Positions 26,545-36,345 of a stretch of 64,000 nucleotides of DNA are shown one piece after another. This stretch comes from Streptococcus equi subsp. equi (GTDB lineage Bacteria > Bacillota > Bacilli > Lactobacillales > Streptococcaceae): the NCBI GenBank assembly GCA_900637675.1, contig LR134389.1:186001-250000 (forward strand). Reading direction: 5' to 3'. Under the pieces are notes generated by a model. That model was not told the DNA's origin, made no database searches, and saw only the letters and a program-made list of their open reading frames with translations. Made by a program: the position numbers and the translations under genes. Every line of letters starts with the position of its first letter. The stretch's first letter is position 1.

Positions 26545-29046
26545 ATGACATTTTACAATCACAAAGCCATTGAGCCTAAGTGGCAGGCCTTTTGGGCTGA
26601 TAATCATACCTTTAAAACGGGGACAGATGCCTCAAAGCCTAAATTTTATGCTTTAGATATGTTTCCTTATCCTTCCGGTGCAGGTCTTCATGTTGGGCAT
26701 CCTGAGGGTTACACTGCAACTGATATTTTAAGCCGCTTCAAGCGTGCACAGGGTTATAATGTCCTCCACCCAATGGGCTGGGATGCCTTTGGTCTGCCTG
26801 CTGAGCAATACGCGATGGATACTGGTAATGACCCTGCTGAGTTTACAGCAGAAAACATTGCCAACTTTAAACGTCAGATCAATGCTCTTGGCTTCTCGTA
26901 TGACTGGGATCGTGAGATCAATACAACTGATCCTAGTTACTACAAATGGACACAGTGGATTTTCACAAAATTGTATGAAAAAGGCCTAGCCTATGAAGCT
27001 GAGGTGCCTGTTAACTGGGTTGAAGAGCTGGGAACAGCTATTGCGAATGAGGAGGTTCTCCCTGATGGCACATCAGAGCGTGGAGGCTATCCAGTTGTCC
27101 GTAAGCCCATGCGCCAATGGATGCTCAAAATCACAGCCTACGCAGAGCGCTTGCTAGCAGATCTGGAGGAAGTGGATTGGCCAGAGTCGATCAAGGATAT
27201 GCAGCGCAACTGGATTGGTAAATCAACAGGGGCTAATGTAACCTTCAAGGTCAAAGATACCGATAAAGACTTCACCGTCTTTACCACACGACCTGATACC
27301 CTGTTTGGTGCAACCTATGCTGTTTTGGCACCAGAACACGCCTTAGTAGATAGCATTACTACAGCAGAGCAAGCGCAGGCTGTTGCTGAGTACAAACGCC
27401 AAGCGAGCCTCAAATCTGACCTTGCTCGTACCGATCTTGCCAAGGAAAAAACAGGTGTCTGGACAGGAGCCTATGCGATCAACCCGGTCAATGGCAAAGA
27501 AATGCCTATCTGGATTGCGGATTATGTGCTTGCAAGCTACGGTACAGGTGCTATCATGGCAGTGCCAGCGCATGATGAGCGTGACTGGGCATTTGCAAAG
27601 CAATTCAATCTTGAGATTATTCCAGTGCTTGAAGGGGGCAATGTTGATGAGGCTGCCTACACAGAGGACGGTATTCACATTAATTCTGACTTCCTAGATG
27701 GTCTTGATAAGGCTTGTGCCATTGCTAAAATGGTGGCGTGGCTGGAGGAGACTGGTGTCGGTCATGAAAAGGTCTCTTATCGCCTACGTGACTGGCTGTT
27801 CAGTCGTCAGCGCTACTGGGGTGAGCCAATCCCAATCATTCATTGGGAGGACGGTACCTCGACAGCGGTTCCTGAGCAGGACCTACCACTTGTTTTGCCA
27901 GTGACCAAGGATATTCGCCCATCTGGTACAGGAGAATCACCACTAGCTAACTTGACTGACTGGCTTGAGGTGACCCGCGAGGATGGGGTCAAAGGGCGTC
28001 GTGAGACCAACACCATGCCACAGTGGGCTGGCTCAAGCTGGTATTACCTTCGCTATATTGACCCACACAATGATGAGCAATTAGCTGATAAGGACCTGTT
28101 AAAGCAATGGCTGCCAGTAGATATTTACATTGGTGGTGCTGAGCACGCAGTGCTTCATCTGCTTTATGCACGCTTCTGGCACAAGGTACTCTATGATCTG
28201 GGTGTAGTGCCAACCAAGGAGCCCTTCCAAAAGCTCTTTAATCAAGGCATGATTTTGGGAACCAGCTATCGCGACCATCGTGGGGCCTTGGTCGCAACGG
28301 ATAAGGTTGACAAGCGTGATGGTAGCTTCTTCCACATGGAAACAGGCGAGGAGCTTGAGCAGGCCCCTGCTAAGATGTCTAAATCACTGAAAAACGTTGT
28401 CAACCCAGACGATGTGGTGGAGCAGTACGGAGCAGATACCCTGCGTGTGTATGAAATGTTTATGGGGCCACTTGATGCGTCCATTGCTTGGTCTGAAGAA
28501 GGCCTTGAGGGAGCACGCAAGTTCCTAGATCGTGTTTACCGTTTGATCACGACAAAGGAAATTGTTGCAGAAAATAGCGGAGCTTTAGATAAGGCTTACC
28601 ATGAGACTGTTAAGGCAGTCACAGAACAAATCGAAGGCATGAAATTCAATACTGCTATTGCCCAGCTCATGATTTTTGTCAATGCAGCCAATAAAGAGGA
28701 CGAGCTTTATGTGGCATACGCCAAAGGCTTCGTTCAATTGCTAGCCCCATTTGCCCCACACCTAGGTGAAGAATTATGGCAGATCCTGACAGCTTCAGGT
28801 CAATCCATCTCGTATGTTGCATGGCCAACCCATGACGATAGTAAGCTCGTTGAAAATGATGTTGAAATCGTTGTTCAAATTAAAGGAAAGGTCAAGGCTA
28901 AGCTTGTCGTGGCAAAAGACCTCTCAAGAGAAGAGCTAGAAAAAGTAGCCCTAGCACATGATAAAATACAGGCTGAAATTGCAGGCAAGGAAGTGGCAAA
29001 GGTCATCGTTGTTCCTAATAAGCTCGTTAATATTGTGGTGAAATAA
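26545..29046 (+). CDS. leuS: Leucyl-tRNA synthetase
   Basis: Class I aminoacyl-tRNA synthetase charging tRNA-Leu, 833 aa. The HIGH-type motif is [12 protein letters not shown] (about residue 51), and the KMSKS motif is in [17 protein letters not shown] (about residue 611). The CP1 editing domain has [21 protein letters not shown] and [13 protein letters not shown]. The C-terminal LeuRS-specific domain follows ([19 protein letters not shown]). The start follows GGGAGAATTCAC. Confidence 0.98.
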   Translation: MTFYNHKAIEPKWQAFWADNHTFKTGTDASKPKFYALDMFPYPSGAGLHVGHPEGYTATDILSRFKRAQGYNVLHPMGWDAFGLPAEQYAMDTGNDPAEFTAENIANFKRQINALGFSYDWDREINTTDPSYYKWTQWIFTKLYEKGLAYEAEVPVNWVEELGTAIANEEVLPDGTSERGGYPVVRKPMRQWMLKITAYAERLLADLEEVDWPESIKDMQRNWIGKSTGANVTFKVKDTDKDFTVFTTRPDTLFGATYAVLAPEHALVDSITTAEQAQAVAEYKRQASLKSDLARTDLAKEKTGVWTGAYAINPVNGKEMPIWIADYVLASYGTGAIMAVPAHDERDWAFAKQFNLEIIPVLEGGNVDEAAYTEDGIHINSDFLDGLDKACAIAKMVAWLEETGVGHEKVSYRLRDWLFSRQRYWGEPIPIIHWEDGTSTAVPEQDLPLVLPVTKDIRPSGTGESPLANLTDWLEVTREDGVKGRRETNTMPQWAGSSWYYLRYIDPHNDEQLADKDLLKQWLPVDIYIGGAEHAVLHLLYARFWHKVLYDLGVVPTKEPFQKLFNQGMILGTSYRDHRGALVATDKVDKRDGSFFHMETGEELEQAPAKMSKSLKNVVNPDDVVEQYGADTLRVYEMFMGPLDASIAWSEEGLEGARKFLDRVYRLITTKEIVAENSGALDKAYHETVKAVTEQIEGMKFNTAIAQLMIFVNAANKEDELYVAYAKGFVQLLAPFAPHLGEELWQILTASGQSISYVAWPTHDDSKLVENDVEIVVQIKGKVKAKLVVAKDLSREELEKVALAHDKIQAEIAGKEVAKVIVVPNKLVNIVVK

Positions 29047-29103
29047 AGACCCTAGCAAAAAATGCCTTCCTTATAATTTTGAGCCCAATACTATAAAAAG
29101 CTG

Positions 29104-29131
29104 ATAACCACTCGTTTACATGAGTGGTTAT
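29104..29131 (+). terminator. leuS terminator
   Basis: ATAACCACTC and GAGTGGTTAT, a 10-bp hairpin followed by a T-rich stretch. Confidence 0.75.
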
Positions 29132-29232
29132 TCTTGTTTTGTAACACGCTATTAAAACTGATATTGAAGAAGCTTGAAGATAATAGTAAAATAAAACCCT
29201 AAACTTATTTAATAAATGGAGGATTTTTCAAC

Positions 29233-29724
29233 GTGAAAAAATTAGTTTTAGCCAGTGCAGCAGCACTTGTATTAGCAGGAGCAACTGTAAGTACAGGAAC
29301 AGTAAGTGCGAATAGTTCAAGATATAATTATACCGGTTGGAATCAAGGTGGGTACTCATGGAAATATTTGCGCCTAAGAAATAAAAATCCTTATTCACGT
29401 CGTACCCTTACAGAAGACTATTCTGATCAAAGAAAGAATGAAGCAAAAGATAGTATTAAAGAATTGAGTAAGCTTAGTGATAAAGAGAAAAAGAATTTTG
29501 CTGATAGAATTGATGCTTTGACTGACACCTATGCAATCAGCTCTATTCTATCAGAAGCTAAAAATAAGAATAATGACTATTTAGAATTTGATAAAGAATA
29601 TGAGGCTTTATTCAATTCAAATAAGTATAAGTTAGAAATAGAGAAAATAAAGGATCGTGTGTACTTTGATGAAGGTTACTCAGCTAGACAAGGGATTAAT
29701 GACTTGAAAAGTCTGGAGAATTAA
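29233..29724 (+). CDS. Small secreted helical protein with a GA-module-like segment
   Basis: A 163-aa protein with a clear signal peptide (KKLVLASAAALVLAGATVS, cleavage after VSA) and no anchor, so released. A Tyr/Trp/Gly-rich stretch (YNYTGWNQGGYSWKYLRLR) is followed by a predicted three-helix segment. That segment (KELSKLSDKEKKNFADRI, then SSILSEAKNKN) resembles the GA/FIVAR albumin-binding-type modules of surface proteins. A good ribosome binding site, GGAGG, precedes the ATG. The exact family is not recognised, and the GA comparison is by eye only. Confidence 0.6.
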   Translation: MKKLVLASAAALVLAGATVSTGTVSANSSRYNYTGWNQGGYSWKYLRLRNKNPYSRRTLTEDYSDQRKNEAKDSIKELSKLSDKEKKNFADRIDALTDTYAISSILSEAKNKNNDYLEFDKEYEALFNSNKYKLEIEKIKDRVYFDEGYSARQGINDLKSLEN

Positions 29725-30084
29725 ACAGTAGACAGATTTATTATTTATCAAAATAATCCAACTGAAAGTCTATGTTTTAAGGAAGCTTATTAAGGTATAA
29801 TTTATAAGAAAAATGGTTCAGAATAGTATTTTTGGACCATTTTTCTGTTAATTTAATGATAAATTATATAGTTTTTATGATAAAACAAAAATAGTTATTG
29901 ACCAAAAATAATATTAATGTTAAAATATAAACGAAAAAGAAAGGGTTTACAATCTTGGTTTACTGGTGTTGATTACTATCTAGTATTTAGTTTTATCGAT
30001 TAAGCCTAGCATGAATTGTATTATCAATTGTCAAGGAAGCGCTGATGATGTGCTAAATATATAAAAATTATAAATTATTAAAAA
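29725..30084. other. A+T-rich intergenic region
   Basis: About 360 bases, very A+T rich. GGTTCAGAATAGTATTTTTGGACC-ATTTTT near 29815-29845 looks like a terminator. No gene or clear ribosome binding site for the downstream bacteriocin-like gene is seen. Confidence 0.4.
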
Positions 30085-30486
30085 ATAAAATTAGGCAAAA
30101 TTAAGATTGGATTATTGGCAATTGTAGCTTCTACATTATTGATTAGTTCTTTAGTTATAGCAGAACGACAAATTGGTTACTTGCAAAATTTTAGAATCAC
30201 GTCATCTTTTGGAAGGACGAAAGATTATCTTGTGAAGAGTGCGGCGCCTTATTATGTCGTTAATTTAGATTCAAGAGGACGTAATAGAGAAATTGTGGTA
30301 AGGCACTATCTAGCTAATAGTAACGGTCAAAGAAGAAGTGATATAGATAAAACTTGGACAGGCGACAGAGGAATTTATACACAGGATACTAAAAGTGGGT
30401 ACCTTTATGCCTTGCATCTGGTACGTGAAAATTGGTGGGACGGAGCAACAACCATTAGTGGTAGTTGGTCTCCAGACAATTGGTAA
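30085..30486 (+). pseudogene. Lactococcin 972-family bacteriocin-like precursor, start codon apparently lost
   Basis: The C-terminal part has the family hallmarks: aromatic-rich strands, ALHLVRENWWDGATTISGSW and the terminal SPDNW. The N-terminus reads as a signal peptide (KLGKIKIGLLAIVASTLLIS, then SLVIA) only if translation starts at ATA 30085, where an ATG would be expected; no ribosome binding site is visible. The alternative TTG at 30115 would truncate the signal peptide. From ATA the protein is 133 aa, typical of lactococcin 972 precursors. Downstream membrane and ABC genes also fit this family. Probably inactive in this strain, though weak use of ATA or TTG is not excluded. Confidence 0.65.
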
Positions 30487-30556
30487 ATATCTACAATTGT
30501 GAATTGAGTTAGTAACGAGGCGTTTCCTTGATTTTTTGTAGGGGAGTTATTCATAA

Positions 30557-31345
30557 ATGCTACAGTATAGATTATTTCCATTTCGCTATTTTTATCCATT
30601 AGTCCCGTTACTATTTTTAGGTTTTATTTATTTTGACAGTTTGAAGCATATCTTATTTTTTGATACAAGTGCAGTAGATTTATCTGGTGGAATTGAGGTA
30701 AAGAAAAGTCTATTGTTGAGTATGATACGTTTGGATAGTGTGGTGTTTGATTTTAGTTTTTATCAATCTTTTATCTATCCACTAGTGATGATTTTAGTGG
30801 CCTATGCCTACTATTACCTTAAGTCAAGACATCTTAAATACCTCATTGGCAGAAAGTCTGACTATGGTAAAAGGTGTATTTTTTTAAAGCTTCAGTTGAG
30901 CTTATATGTTTTACTGAGTTTTTACATTGTAATATTTGCTTTGACTTTAGTGTCTTGGCTAAATGGTGTTGCCCATATGAACGGTAATTTAATGCCTTAT
31001 TTTGATCAAAACTCAATATTGCGTTTTTTTGGTCAAGGAGCAACAACCTTTATAGCTTACTATTGCTTAGTAAAATCGTTAGCTTTGTTCGTTCATACGT
31101 ATTTCGTTTGTTTTCTTGTTGACTATCTTCAATCCTTTATTAAGTCAAGCATGCTCTATTTGATTTTGATGTGGGCTTTGTCACCGTTGTTATATAGCTA
31201 TTTACCTCCCAAATATGTTCTTATGACTTCTTTGATGTCAACATCTTATAGTGATGCTGATATTCCTTACCTTTTATCACCTTATTTAGGCTTAGTGGGT
31301 GTGTGCATCGTTTTAAAATTGAGGAAGCACCATGAAATTATCTAA
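30557..31345 (+). CDS. Polytopic membrane protein of the lactococcin 972-like cluster
   Basis: A 262-aa protein with six or so hydrophobic segments (PLVPLLFLGFIYF, LVMILVAYAYYYL, LSLYVLLSFYIVIFALTLV and others). No enzymatic motif is visible. By position it is an ABC-2-like permease or immunity component acting with the ATPase encoded two genes later. Its 3' end overlaps the next gene by 14 bases. Confidence 0.6.
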   Translation: MLQYRLFPFRYFYPLVPLLFLGFIYFDSLKHILFFDTSAVDLSGGIEVKKSLLLSMIRLDSVVFDFSFYQSFIYPLVMILVAYAYYYLKSRHLKYLIGRKSDYGKRCIFLKLQLSLYVLLSFYIVIFALTLVSWLNGVAHMNGNLMPYFDQNSILRFFGQGATTFIAYYCLVKSLALFVHTYFVCFLVDYLQSFIKSSMLYLILMWALSPLLYSYLPPKYVLMTSLMSTSYSDADIPYLLSPYLGLVGVCIVLKLRKHHEII

Positions 31346-31949
31346 CCTGCTGGTTGTTGGAATGAAAGCATGTCTTACTGGCTTACTAATACATCTTTTA
31401 TTGATTAAGGCTAATATGACTGGGGAGCGAGATTTTCATAATTTAGTGTGCTATCGGTTGCTAATGCCGTTTCCAGTGATTGAAGGGGAGACAGCTGATT
31501 TTGTCAAGGTTATCACCTTGCTAGGCTTGTCCTTCAACAGCTTTTATTTTACGATTTCATTTTTGGCGGATTTGGCTGAAGGAACTAAGGAAATCTTTCG
31601 TTTTCATGCTCGAAGTCAGTTGGTATTTTTTAACAAGCTATGGCGGACGAGTACGATTTTCTATATTAAAGAGTGGTTACTTTTTATCGTTTTAATATTA
31701 GGTGTATTGATGACCTATTATGGTGCACCATATCATATTGAACGACTATGTTATCTTATGGTATCTTGGCTTACTATAGATATTTGCTTGATTTATGTTA
31801 TGATACGCTATGCCTCATCTGCTGTAGTAGCTATGATCTTGTTTGCTAGTCTCACCTTGATACGTTACTTTTTGTTTGATGTTTGGTGGTGCCTGCTGCT
31901 AATAGTATTGGTACATATGCTTTATGACAATTATTATAAGGAGAGCTGA
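31332..31949 (+). CDS. Second membrane protein of the lactococcin 972-like cluster
   Basis: A 205-aa hydrophobic protein with about five membrane segments, beginning MKLSNLLVVGMKACLTGLLI. It overlaps the preceding membrane gene and ends just before the ABC ATPase start. The layout suggests a two-subunit permease. The family is not recognised. Confidence 0.58.
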   Translation: MKLSNLLVVGMKACLTGLLIHLLLIKANMTGERDFHNLVCYRLLMPFPVIEGETADFVKVITLLGLSFNSFYFTISFLADLAEGTKEIFRFHARSQLVFFNKLWRTSTIFYIKEWLLFIVLILGVLMTYYGAPYHIERLCYLMVSWLTIDICLIYVMIRYASSAVVAMILFASLTLIRYFLFDVWWCLLLIVLVHMLYDNYYKES

Positions 31950-31950
31950 G

Positions 31951-32571
31951 ATGTTACGGATTGAACATGGTAGAAAACTGTATAAGGGTAACCTTGTTCT
32001 AGATGATATTAATCTTACTTTTAAAGAAGGTAATATCTATGGTTTGGTAGGTATTAATGGTTCGGGAAAAACCTTGATACTTAAGGCCTTAGCTGGTTAT
32101 ATCAAATTAGATGAAGGAGCTGTTTATCAGGACAATAAAAAAATTAGACAGTACCATAATTATATCGAGGATGCTGGGATTTTGATTGAGAATCCAGAGT
32201 TTATTGCACATTTAACATTGTTACAAAATCTAGAGTTGCTTAGGTCAATCTCTCCTAAGGCTAGAGATATTGATTTAGCTTTTTGGTTAGATGTTTATCA
32301 TTTACATCAGTTTAGTCAAACAGCATTTAAGCATTAATCGCTAGGCACTAAGAAAAAATTAGGGTTAATTCAGGCCTTGATGCATCACCCTAAGATCCTT
32401 ATATTAGATGAGCCAATGAATGCATTAGATGACAGGAGCGTGGAGCAAACGAAAAAATTGCTTTTAGATGTTAGCAAAAATGGGCTTGTGATTTTAAGCT
32501 CACATCTGAAGACAGATATTGAAGACTTGTGTGATGAGGTAGTCCATGTCGCAGAAGGAAAAATTGTATAA
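31951..32571 (+). pseudogene. ABC transporter ATPase of the lactococcin 972-like cluster, interrupted by a stop codon
   Basis: One continuous frame of 206 codons interrupted by a single in-frame TAA at 32335-32337. The first part has Walker A GLVGINGSGKT and the Q-loop region. The second has the signature-like SLGTKKKLGLIQALMHHPK immediately after the stop, Walker B ILILDEPMNALDD and the switch LSSHLK. The stop falls directly before the signature motif, so the N-terminal fragment cannot hydrolyse ATP normally. The real start is ATG 31951 after AAGGAGAG. The stop is a point mutation, since both halves are in the same frame. Confidence 0.85.
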
Positions 32572-32932
32572 TGAATAAGATCTTGCCAACAGGGTAAGGT
32601 CTTTTATTGTAGCTTGGTGGTTGCTTAATATTCATTTGCTTATGAGTAAGTAGCTATTTGACAGTAGAATTAGATAAGGGTGAGTATATCTGAGGAGAGA
32701 ACGGATCAGATAACTAATTTACGATTAGGAAACAAACAAAATCATCTTAAAAGGGCTTTGTACGATATAAAACAGGGTTAAGTGCCTTGAATTGATTGCT
32801 TGTTTCGTTTTGGCTGGGCAGTATGGGCTGGCCTATTTTTGTGTTAGCCCGATATTGTTGTGATGTGTTTGGTTATTAATTAGAGATTAATGATAGTGCT
32901 TTAACAGTGATCAGAGCTAGCTGGAAATTGGC
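32572..32932. other. Intergenic region before the ula operon
   Basis: No gene seen in this A+T-rich stretch. TGCCAACAGGGTAAGGTCTTTTAT just after the ATPase may be a weak terminator. Confidence 0.4.
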
Positions 32933-32978
32933 TTCAGTACATTTTTGAACACTTCTTTGTGTGATTGTTGGTCTTTTT
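32933..32978 (+). promoter_or_regulatory. Operator-like block upstream of ulaA (same as upstream of ulaG)
   Basis: TTCAGTACATTTTTGAACAC, then ACAC/GTGT halves 6 bases apart, then TTGGTCTTTTT. The block at 39963-40008, before ulaG, has the same length and shares TTCAGT.CA.TTTTGAACAC......GTGTGA...TTGGTCTTTTT. It is a probable site for the PRD regulator encoded between them. Confidence 0.75.
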
Positions 32979-32981
32979 TTT

Positions 32982-33000
32982 AAACGCTTACATCGTTTAC
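32982..33000. promoter_or_regulatory. Probable cre (CcpA) site of the ula operon
   Basis: AAACGCTTACATCGTTTAC; the complement contains ATGTAAGCGTTT, close to the catabolite-responsive element consensus. It lies between the operator block and the likely -10 (TATAGA at 33009). Confidence 0.6.
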
Positions 33001-33053
33001 AATTATTGTATAGAAAATATCATATTTATTAACTGTGAAAAGAGGTAGTTCTT

Positions 33054-34487
33054 ATGAAAATGCTTATAGCTCCCCTAAACTGGTTTTCGCAAGATATTTT
33101 GCAAAATCCGGCTTTCTTTGTAGGTCTTTTGGTTTTGATTGGGTATTTGCTGCTTAAAAAGCCCCTGCATGAAGTATTTGCTGGCTTTGTTAAGGCAACG
33201 GTTGGTTATCTGATTTTGAATGTTGGTGCTGGGGGCTTGGTTAACACCTTTCGCCCAATCCTAGTGGCATTGGGTAAGAAATTTGAATTAAAGGCCGCAG
33301 TTATTGACCCTTACTTTGGACTTGCAGCAGCCAATACCAAGCTAGAGGAGATGGGATCCATCAGCGTTGCCACCACAGCCCTTTTGATCGGTTTTGGGGT
33401 CAATATTTTGCTAGTGGCGCTTCGTAAGGTGACAAAGGTTCGTACGCTCTTTATTACGGGTCATATCATGGTGCAGCAGGCGGCAACCATCTCTGTGTTT
33501 GTTCTTCTTTTAATCCCTCAGCTTCAAAATGCTTTTGGTGCTTGGGCGGTCGGTATTATCTGTGGCCTTTACTGGGCTGTCAGCTCCAATATGACAGTTG
33601 AGGCGACTCAGCGCTTGACAGGTGGTGGAGGCTTTGCCATTGGGCACCAGCAGCAGTTTGCGATCTGGTTTGTTGACAAGGTGGCGCCTTTCTTTGGTAA
33701 AAAAGAAGAGAACCTTGACAATCTTAAGCTAGCAAGCTTTTTAACGATTTTTCATGATACGGTGGTTGCTTCTGCCACTCTAATGCTGGTTTTCTTTGGT
33801 GCTATCTTGGCTGTGCTTGGCCCAGATATGATGTCTAATGCAGAACTTATAGGTGCTGGTGCCTTTAATCCAGCTAAGCAGGCCTTCTTTATGTATATTT
33901 TGCAAACCTCCTTAACTTTCTCAGTTTATCTCTTTATCCTGATGCAGGGTGTGCGTATGTTTGTGTCAGAGTTGACCAATGCCTTCCAAGGGATTTCAAG
34001 TAAGCTCCTTCCGGGTTCATTTCCTGCGGTGGACGTTGCAGCGTCATATGGCTTTGGCTCTTCAAACGCTGTTTTGTCAGGATTTACCTTTGGGCTTATC
34101 GGTCAGCTAATCACTATTGCACTTCTTGTGATCTTTAAAAATCCAATCTTGATCATCACAGGATTTGTTCCGGTCTTCTTTGATAATGCTGCGATTGCTG
34201 TTTATGCAGATAAGCGTGGTGGCTGGAAGGCAGCTGTTGCTCTATCCTTTATATCAGGTATTCTTCAGGTTGCCTTAGGTGCAGTGGCAGTTGGTCTGTT
34301 GGGCTTGACAGGTGGTTATCATGGCAATATTGACCTGGTGCTTCCTTGGCTTCCATTTGGTTATCTCTTCAAGTTCCTTGGTATTGCAGGCTATGTGGTG
34401 GTGTGTGTCTTCTTACTTGCTATTCCACAGCTACAATTTGCTAGGGCTAAGGATAAAGAGGCTTACTACCGCGGTGAAGCACAATAA
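33054..34487 (+). CDS. ulaA: Ascorbate-specific PTS permease, EIIC component
   Basis: Membrane channel of the L-ascorbate phosphotransferase system, 477 aa with about eleven hydrophobic segments. UlaA-typical stretches include GGGFAIGHQQQFAIWFVDKVA, and VDVAASYGFGSSNAVLSGFTFG. It takes up ascorbate, which is phosphorylated by UlaB and UlaC. It is the first gene of the operon, preceded by AGAGGTAG. Confidence 0.93.
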   Translation: MKMLIAPLNWFSQDILQNPAFFVGLLVLIGYLLLKKPLHEVFAGFVKATVGYLILNVGAGGLVNTFRPILVALGKKFELKAAVIDPYFGLAAANTKLEEMGSISVATTALLIGFGVNILLVALRKVTKVRTLFITGHIMVQQAATISVFVLLLIPQLQNAFGAWAVGIICGLYWAVSSNMTVEATQRLTGGGGFAIGHQQQFAIWFVDKVAPFFGKKEENLDNLKLASFLTIFHDTVVASATLMLVFFGAILAVLGPDMMSNAELIGAGAFNPAKQAFFMYILQTSLTFSVYLFILMQGVRMFVSELTNAFQGISSKLLPGSFPAVDVAASYGFGSSNAVLSGFTFGLIGQLITIALLVIFKNPILIITGFVPVFFDNAAIAVYADKRGGWKAAVALSFISGILQVALGAVAVGLLGLTGGYHGNIDLVLPWLPFGYLFKFLGIAGYVVVCVFLLAIPQLQFARAKDKEAYYRGEAQ

Positions 34488-34601
34488 GCAAGGTGATAAT
34501 AGCTGCTTATTCGTCTTTTAGCACAGGCTGGTAGGAGTTTGTCGATATACTTCTGCAGGTCTTCATTCATATCAAATTATCATATATTCGGAGGAAAATA
34601 A

Positions 34602-34880
34602 ATGGTTAAGGTTCTTACAGCATGCGGTAATGGCATGGGGTCATCAATGGTTATTAAAATGAAGGTTGAAAACGCACTTCGTCAGCTTGGGGTGACTGAT
34701 ATTCAGTCTGCTTCTTGCTCAGTGGGTGAGGCAAAGGGACTTGCCTCAGGCTATGATATTGTGGTTGCTTCTAATCACCTGATTCATGAATTAGATGGGC
34801 GTACAAAGGGTCATTTGGTTGGACTAGATAATCTTATGGACGACAATGAAATCAAAACCAAGCTACAGGCGGTGCTTTAG
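34602..34880 (+). CDS. ulaB: Ascorbate-specific PTS EIIB component
   Basis: A 92-aa cytoplasmic phosphocarrier. The active loop LTACGNGMGSSMVIKMKVE contains the phospho-accepting Cys8. It passes phosphate from UlaC to ascorbate bound in UlaA. There is a good ribosome binding site, CGGAGGAAA. Confidence 0.93.
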   Translation: MVKVLTACGNGMGSSMVIKMKVENALRQLGVTDIQSASCSVGEAKGLASGYDIVVASNHLIHELDGRTKGHLVGLDNLMDDNEIKTKLQAVL

Positions 34881-35095
34881 AGCGGCCCTGATGACATCAG
34901 TGCTGCTCATGGCAAATGATAGTGAGCCTAAGAGCAGCCACTTGGCTGTAAGCTAAGCTGTAGCAATCAACTTTCAGTAAGGATAGATGGAGTGAGAGTT
35001 GTGAAGAGAGATTCCAGCTCTTTCTCTTTATCAGCTAGATAGGAGTGAGGCAAAAAGTGTCTGGCCAAAGAATTTGATTTAGAAAGGATAGTTAT

Positions 35096-35581
35096 ATGAA
35101 TTTAAAAAAAGCATTTATCGAAAACAACTCTATTCGCTTGGGCTTGTCAGCAGCTAGCTGGCAGGAAGCGGTTAAGCTAGCTGTTCAGCCTTTGATTGAC
35201 AGCGGGGCGGTGACCTCTGAATATTATGACGCTATTATCGCATCAACAGAAAAGTACGGGCCCTATTATGTCCTTATGCCGGGAATGGCCATGCCACACG
35301 CAGAGGCTGGTGTAGGGGTCAAGCGAAATGCCTTTGCTCTTATCACACTGACCAAGCCGGTGACCTTTTCAGATGGCAAAGAGGCTTCGGTATTGCTAAC
35401 CTTGGCGGCAACTGATCCTTCTATTCATACAACAGTTGCTATTCCACAGATTGTCGCCCTTTTTGAACTGGAAGACGCTATTTCGCGCTTAGTTGCCTGT
35501 CACACTCCAGCAGAGGTTTTGGCTTTGGTGGACGAGTCCAAAAATAGTCCTTATTTAGAGGGCTTGGATTTGGATTCTTAG
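35096..35581 (+). CDS. ulaC: Ascorbate-specific PTS EIIA component
   Basis: A 161-aa EIIA of the mannitol/fructose fold. The phospho-His lies in MPGMAMPHAEAGVGVKRNAF. It receives phosphate from HPr. It is separated from ulaB by about 215 bases without a gene. Confidence 0.92.
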   Translation: MNLKKAFIENNSIRLGLSAASWQEAVKLAVQPLIDSGAVTSEYYDAIIASTEKYGPYYVLMPGMAMPHAEAGVGVKRNAFALITLTKPVTFSDGKEASVLLTLAATDPSIHTTVAIPQIVALFELEDAISRLVACHTPAEVLALVDESKNSPYLEGLDLDS

Positions 35582-35678
35582 ACAAGCCATCATCACTAAA
35601 CGAATCAAACACAACAGAAAGGATAGGAGCTCGCTATTAAGCATTGAAGGCGGTGCTACGGGCTCTTGGTAGAAAATC

Positions 35679-36341
35679 ATGACACATATTCCAAAATTAC
35701 AGGTTGCCTTAGATCATTCTGATTTGCAGGGGGCGGTCAGGGCTGCTGTTGCAGTTGGTCACGAGGTTGATGTAATCGAAGCAGGGACAGTTTGCCTGCT
35801 TCAAGTAGGCAGCGAATTGGTTGAGGTGCTGCGTAGCTTATTTCCAGAGAAGATCATCGTAGCAGACACCAAGTGTGCAGACGCTGGCGGTACTGTTGCT
35901 AAGAATAATGCTAAGCGTGGTGCGGACTGGATGACTTGTATTTGCTGTGCCACTATTCCAACCATGGCAGCCGCACTGAAAGCCATCAAAGAAGAGCGTG
36001 GGGAACGTGGCGAGATTCAGGTTGAGCTGTATGGTGATTGGACCTATGAACAGGCACAATTGTGGCTAGATGCAGGCATTTCACAGGCGATTTACCATCA
36101 ATCACGTGACGCCCTACTCGCTGGTGAAGTATGGGGTGAAAAAGATCTGAACAAGGTCAAAGCCCTCATTGACATGGGCTTTCGTGTATCGGTGACGGGT
36201 GGCTTAGATATCAATACCCTCAAGCTCTTTGAAGGGGTTAATGTCTTTACCTTTATTGCAGGTCGTGGTATCACTGAAGCAGAGGATCCTGCAGCAGCGG
36301 CACGTGCCTTTAAAGACGAGATTCGACGCATTTGGGGGTAA
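35679..36341 (+). CDS. ulaD: 3-keto-L-gulonate-6-phosphate decarboxylase
   Basis: A 220-aa TIM-barrel enzyme of the OMP decarboxylase suprafamily, converting 3-keto-L-gulonate 6-phosphate to L-xylulose 5-phosphate. Motifs: LQVALDHSD, the metal/catalytic DTKCADAGGTVAK, ELYGDW and phosphate-binding GGLDINTLKLF plus FIAGRGIT. ulaE follows after 4 bases. Confidence 0.94.
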   Translation: MTHIPKLQVALDHSDLQGAVRAAVAVGHEVDVIEAGTVCLLQVGSELVEVLRSLFPEKIIVADTKCADAGGTVAKNNAKRGADWMTCICCATIPTMAAALKAIKEERGERGEIQVELYGDWTYEQAQLWLDAGISQAIYHQSRDALLAGEVWGEKDLNKVKALIDMGFRVSVTGGLDINTLKLFEGVNVFTFIAGRGITEAEDPAAAARAFKDEIRRIWG

Positions 36342-36345
36342 CAAT

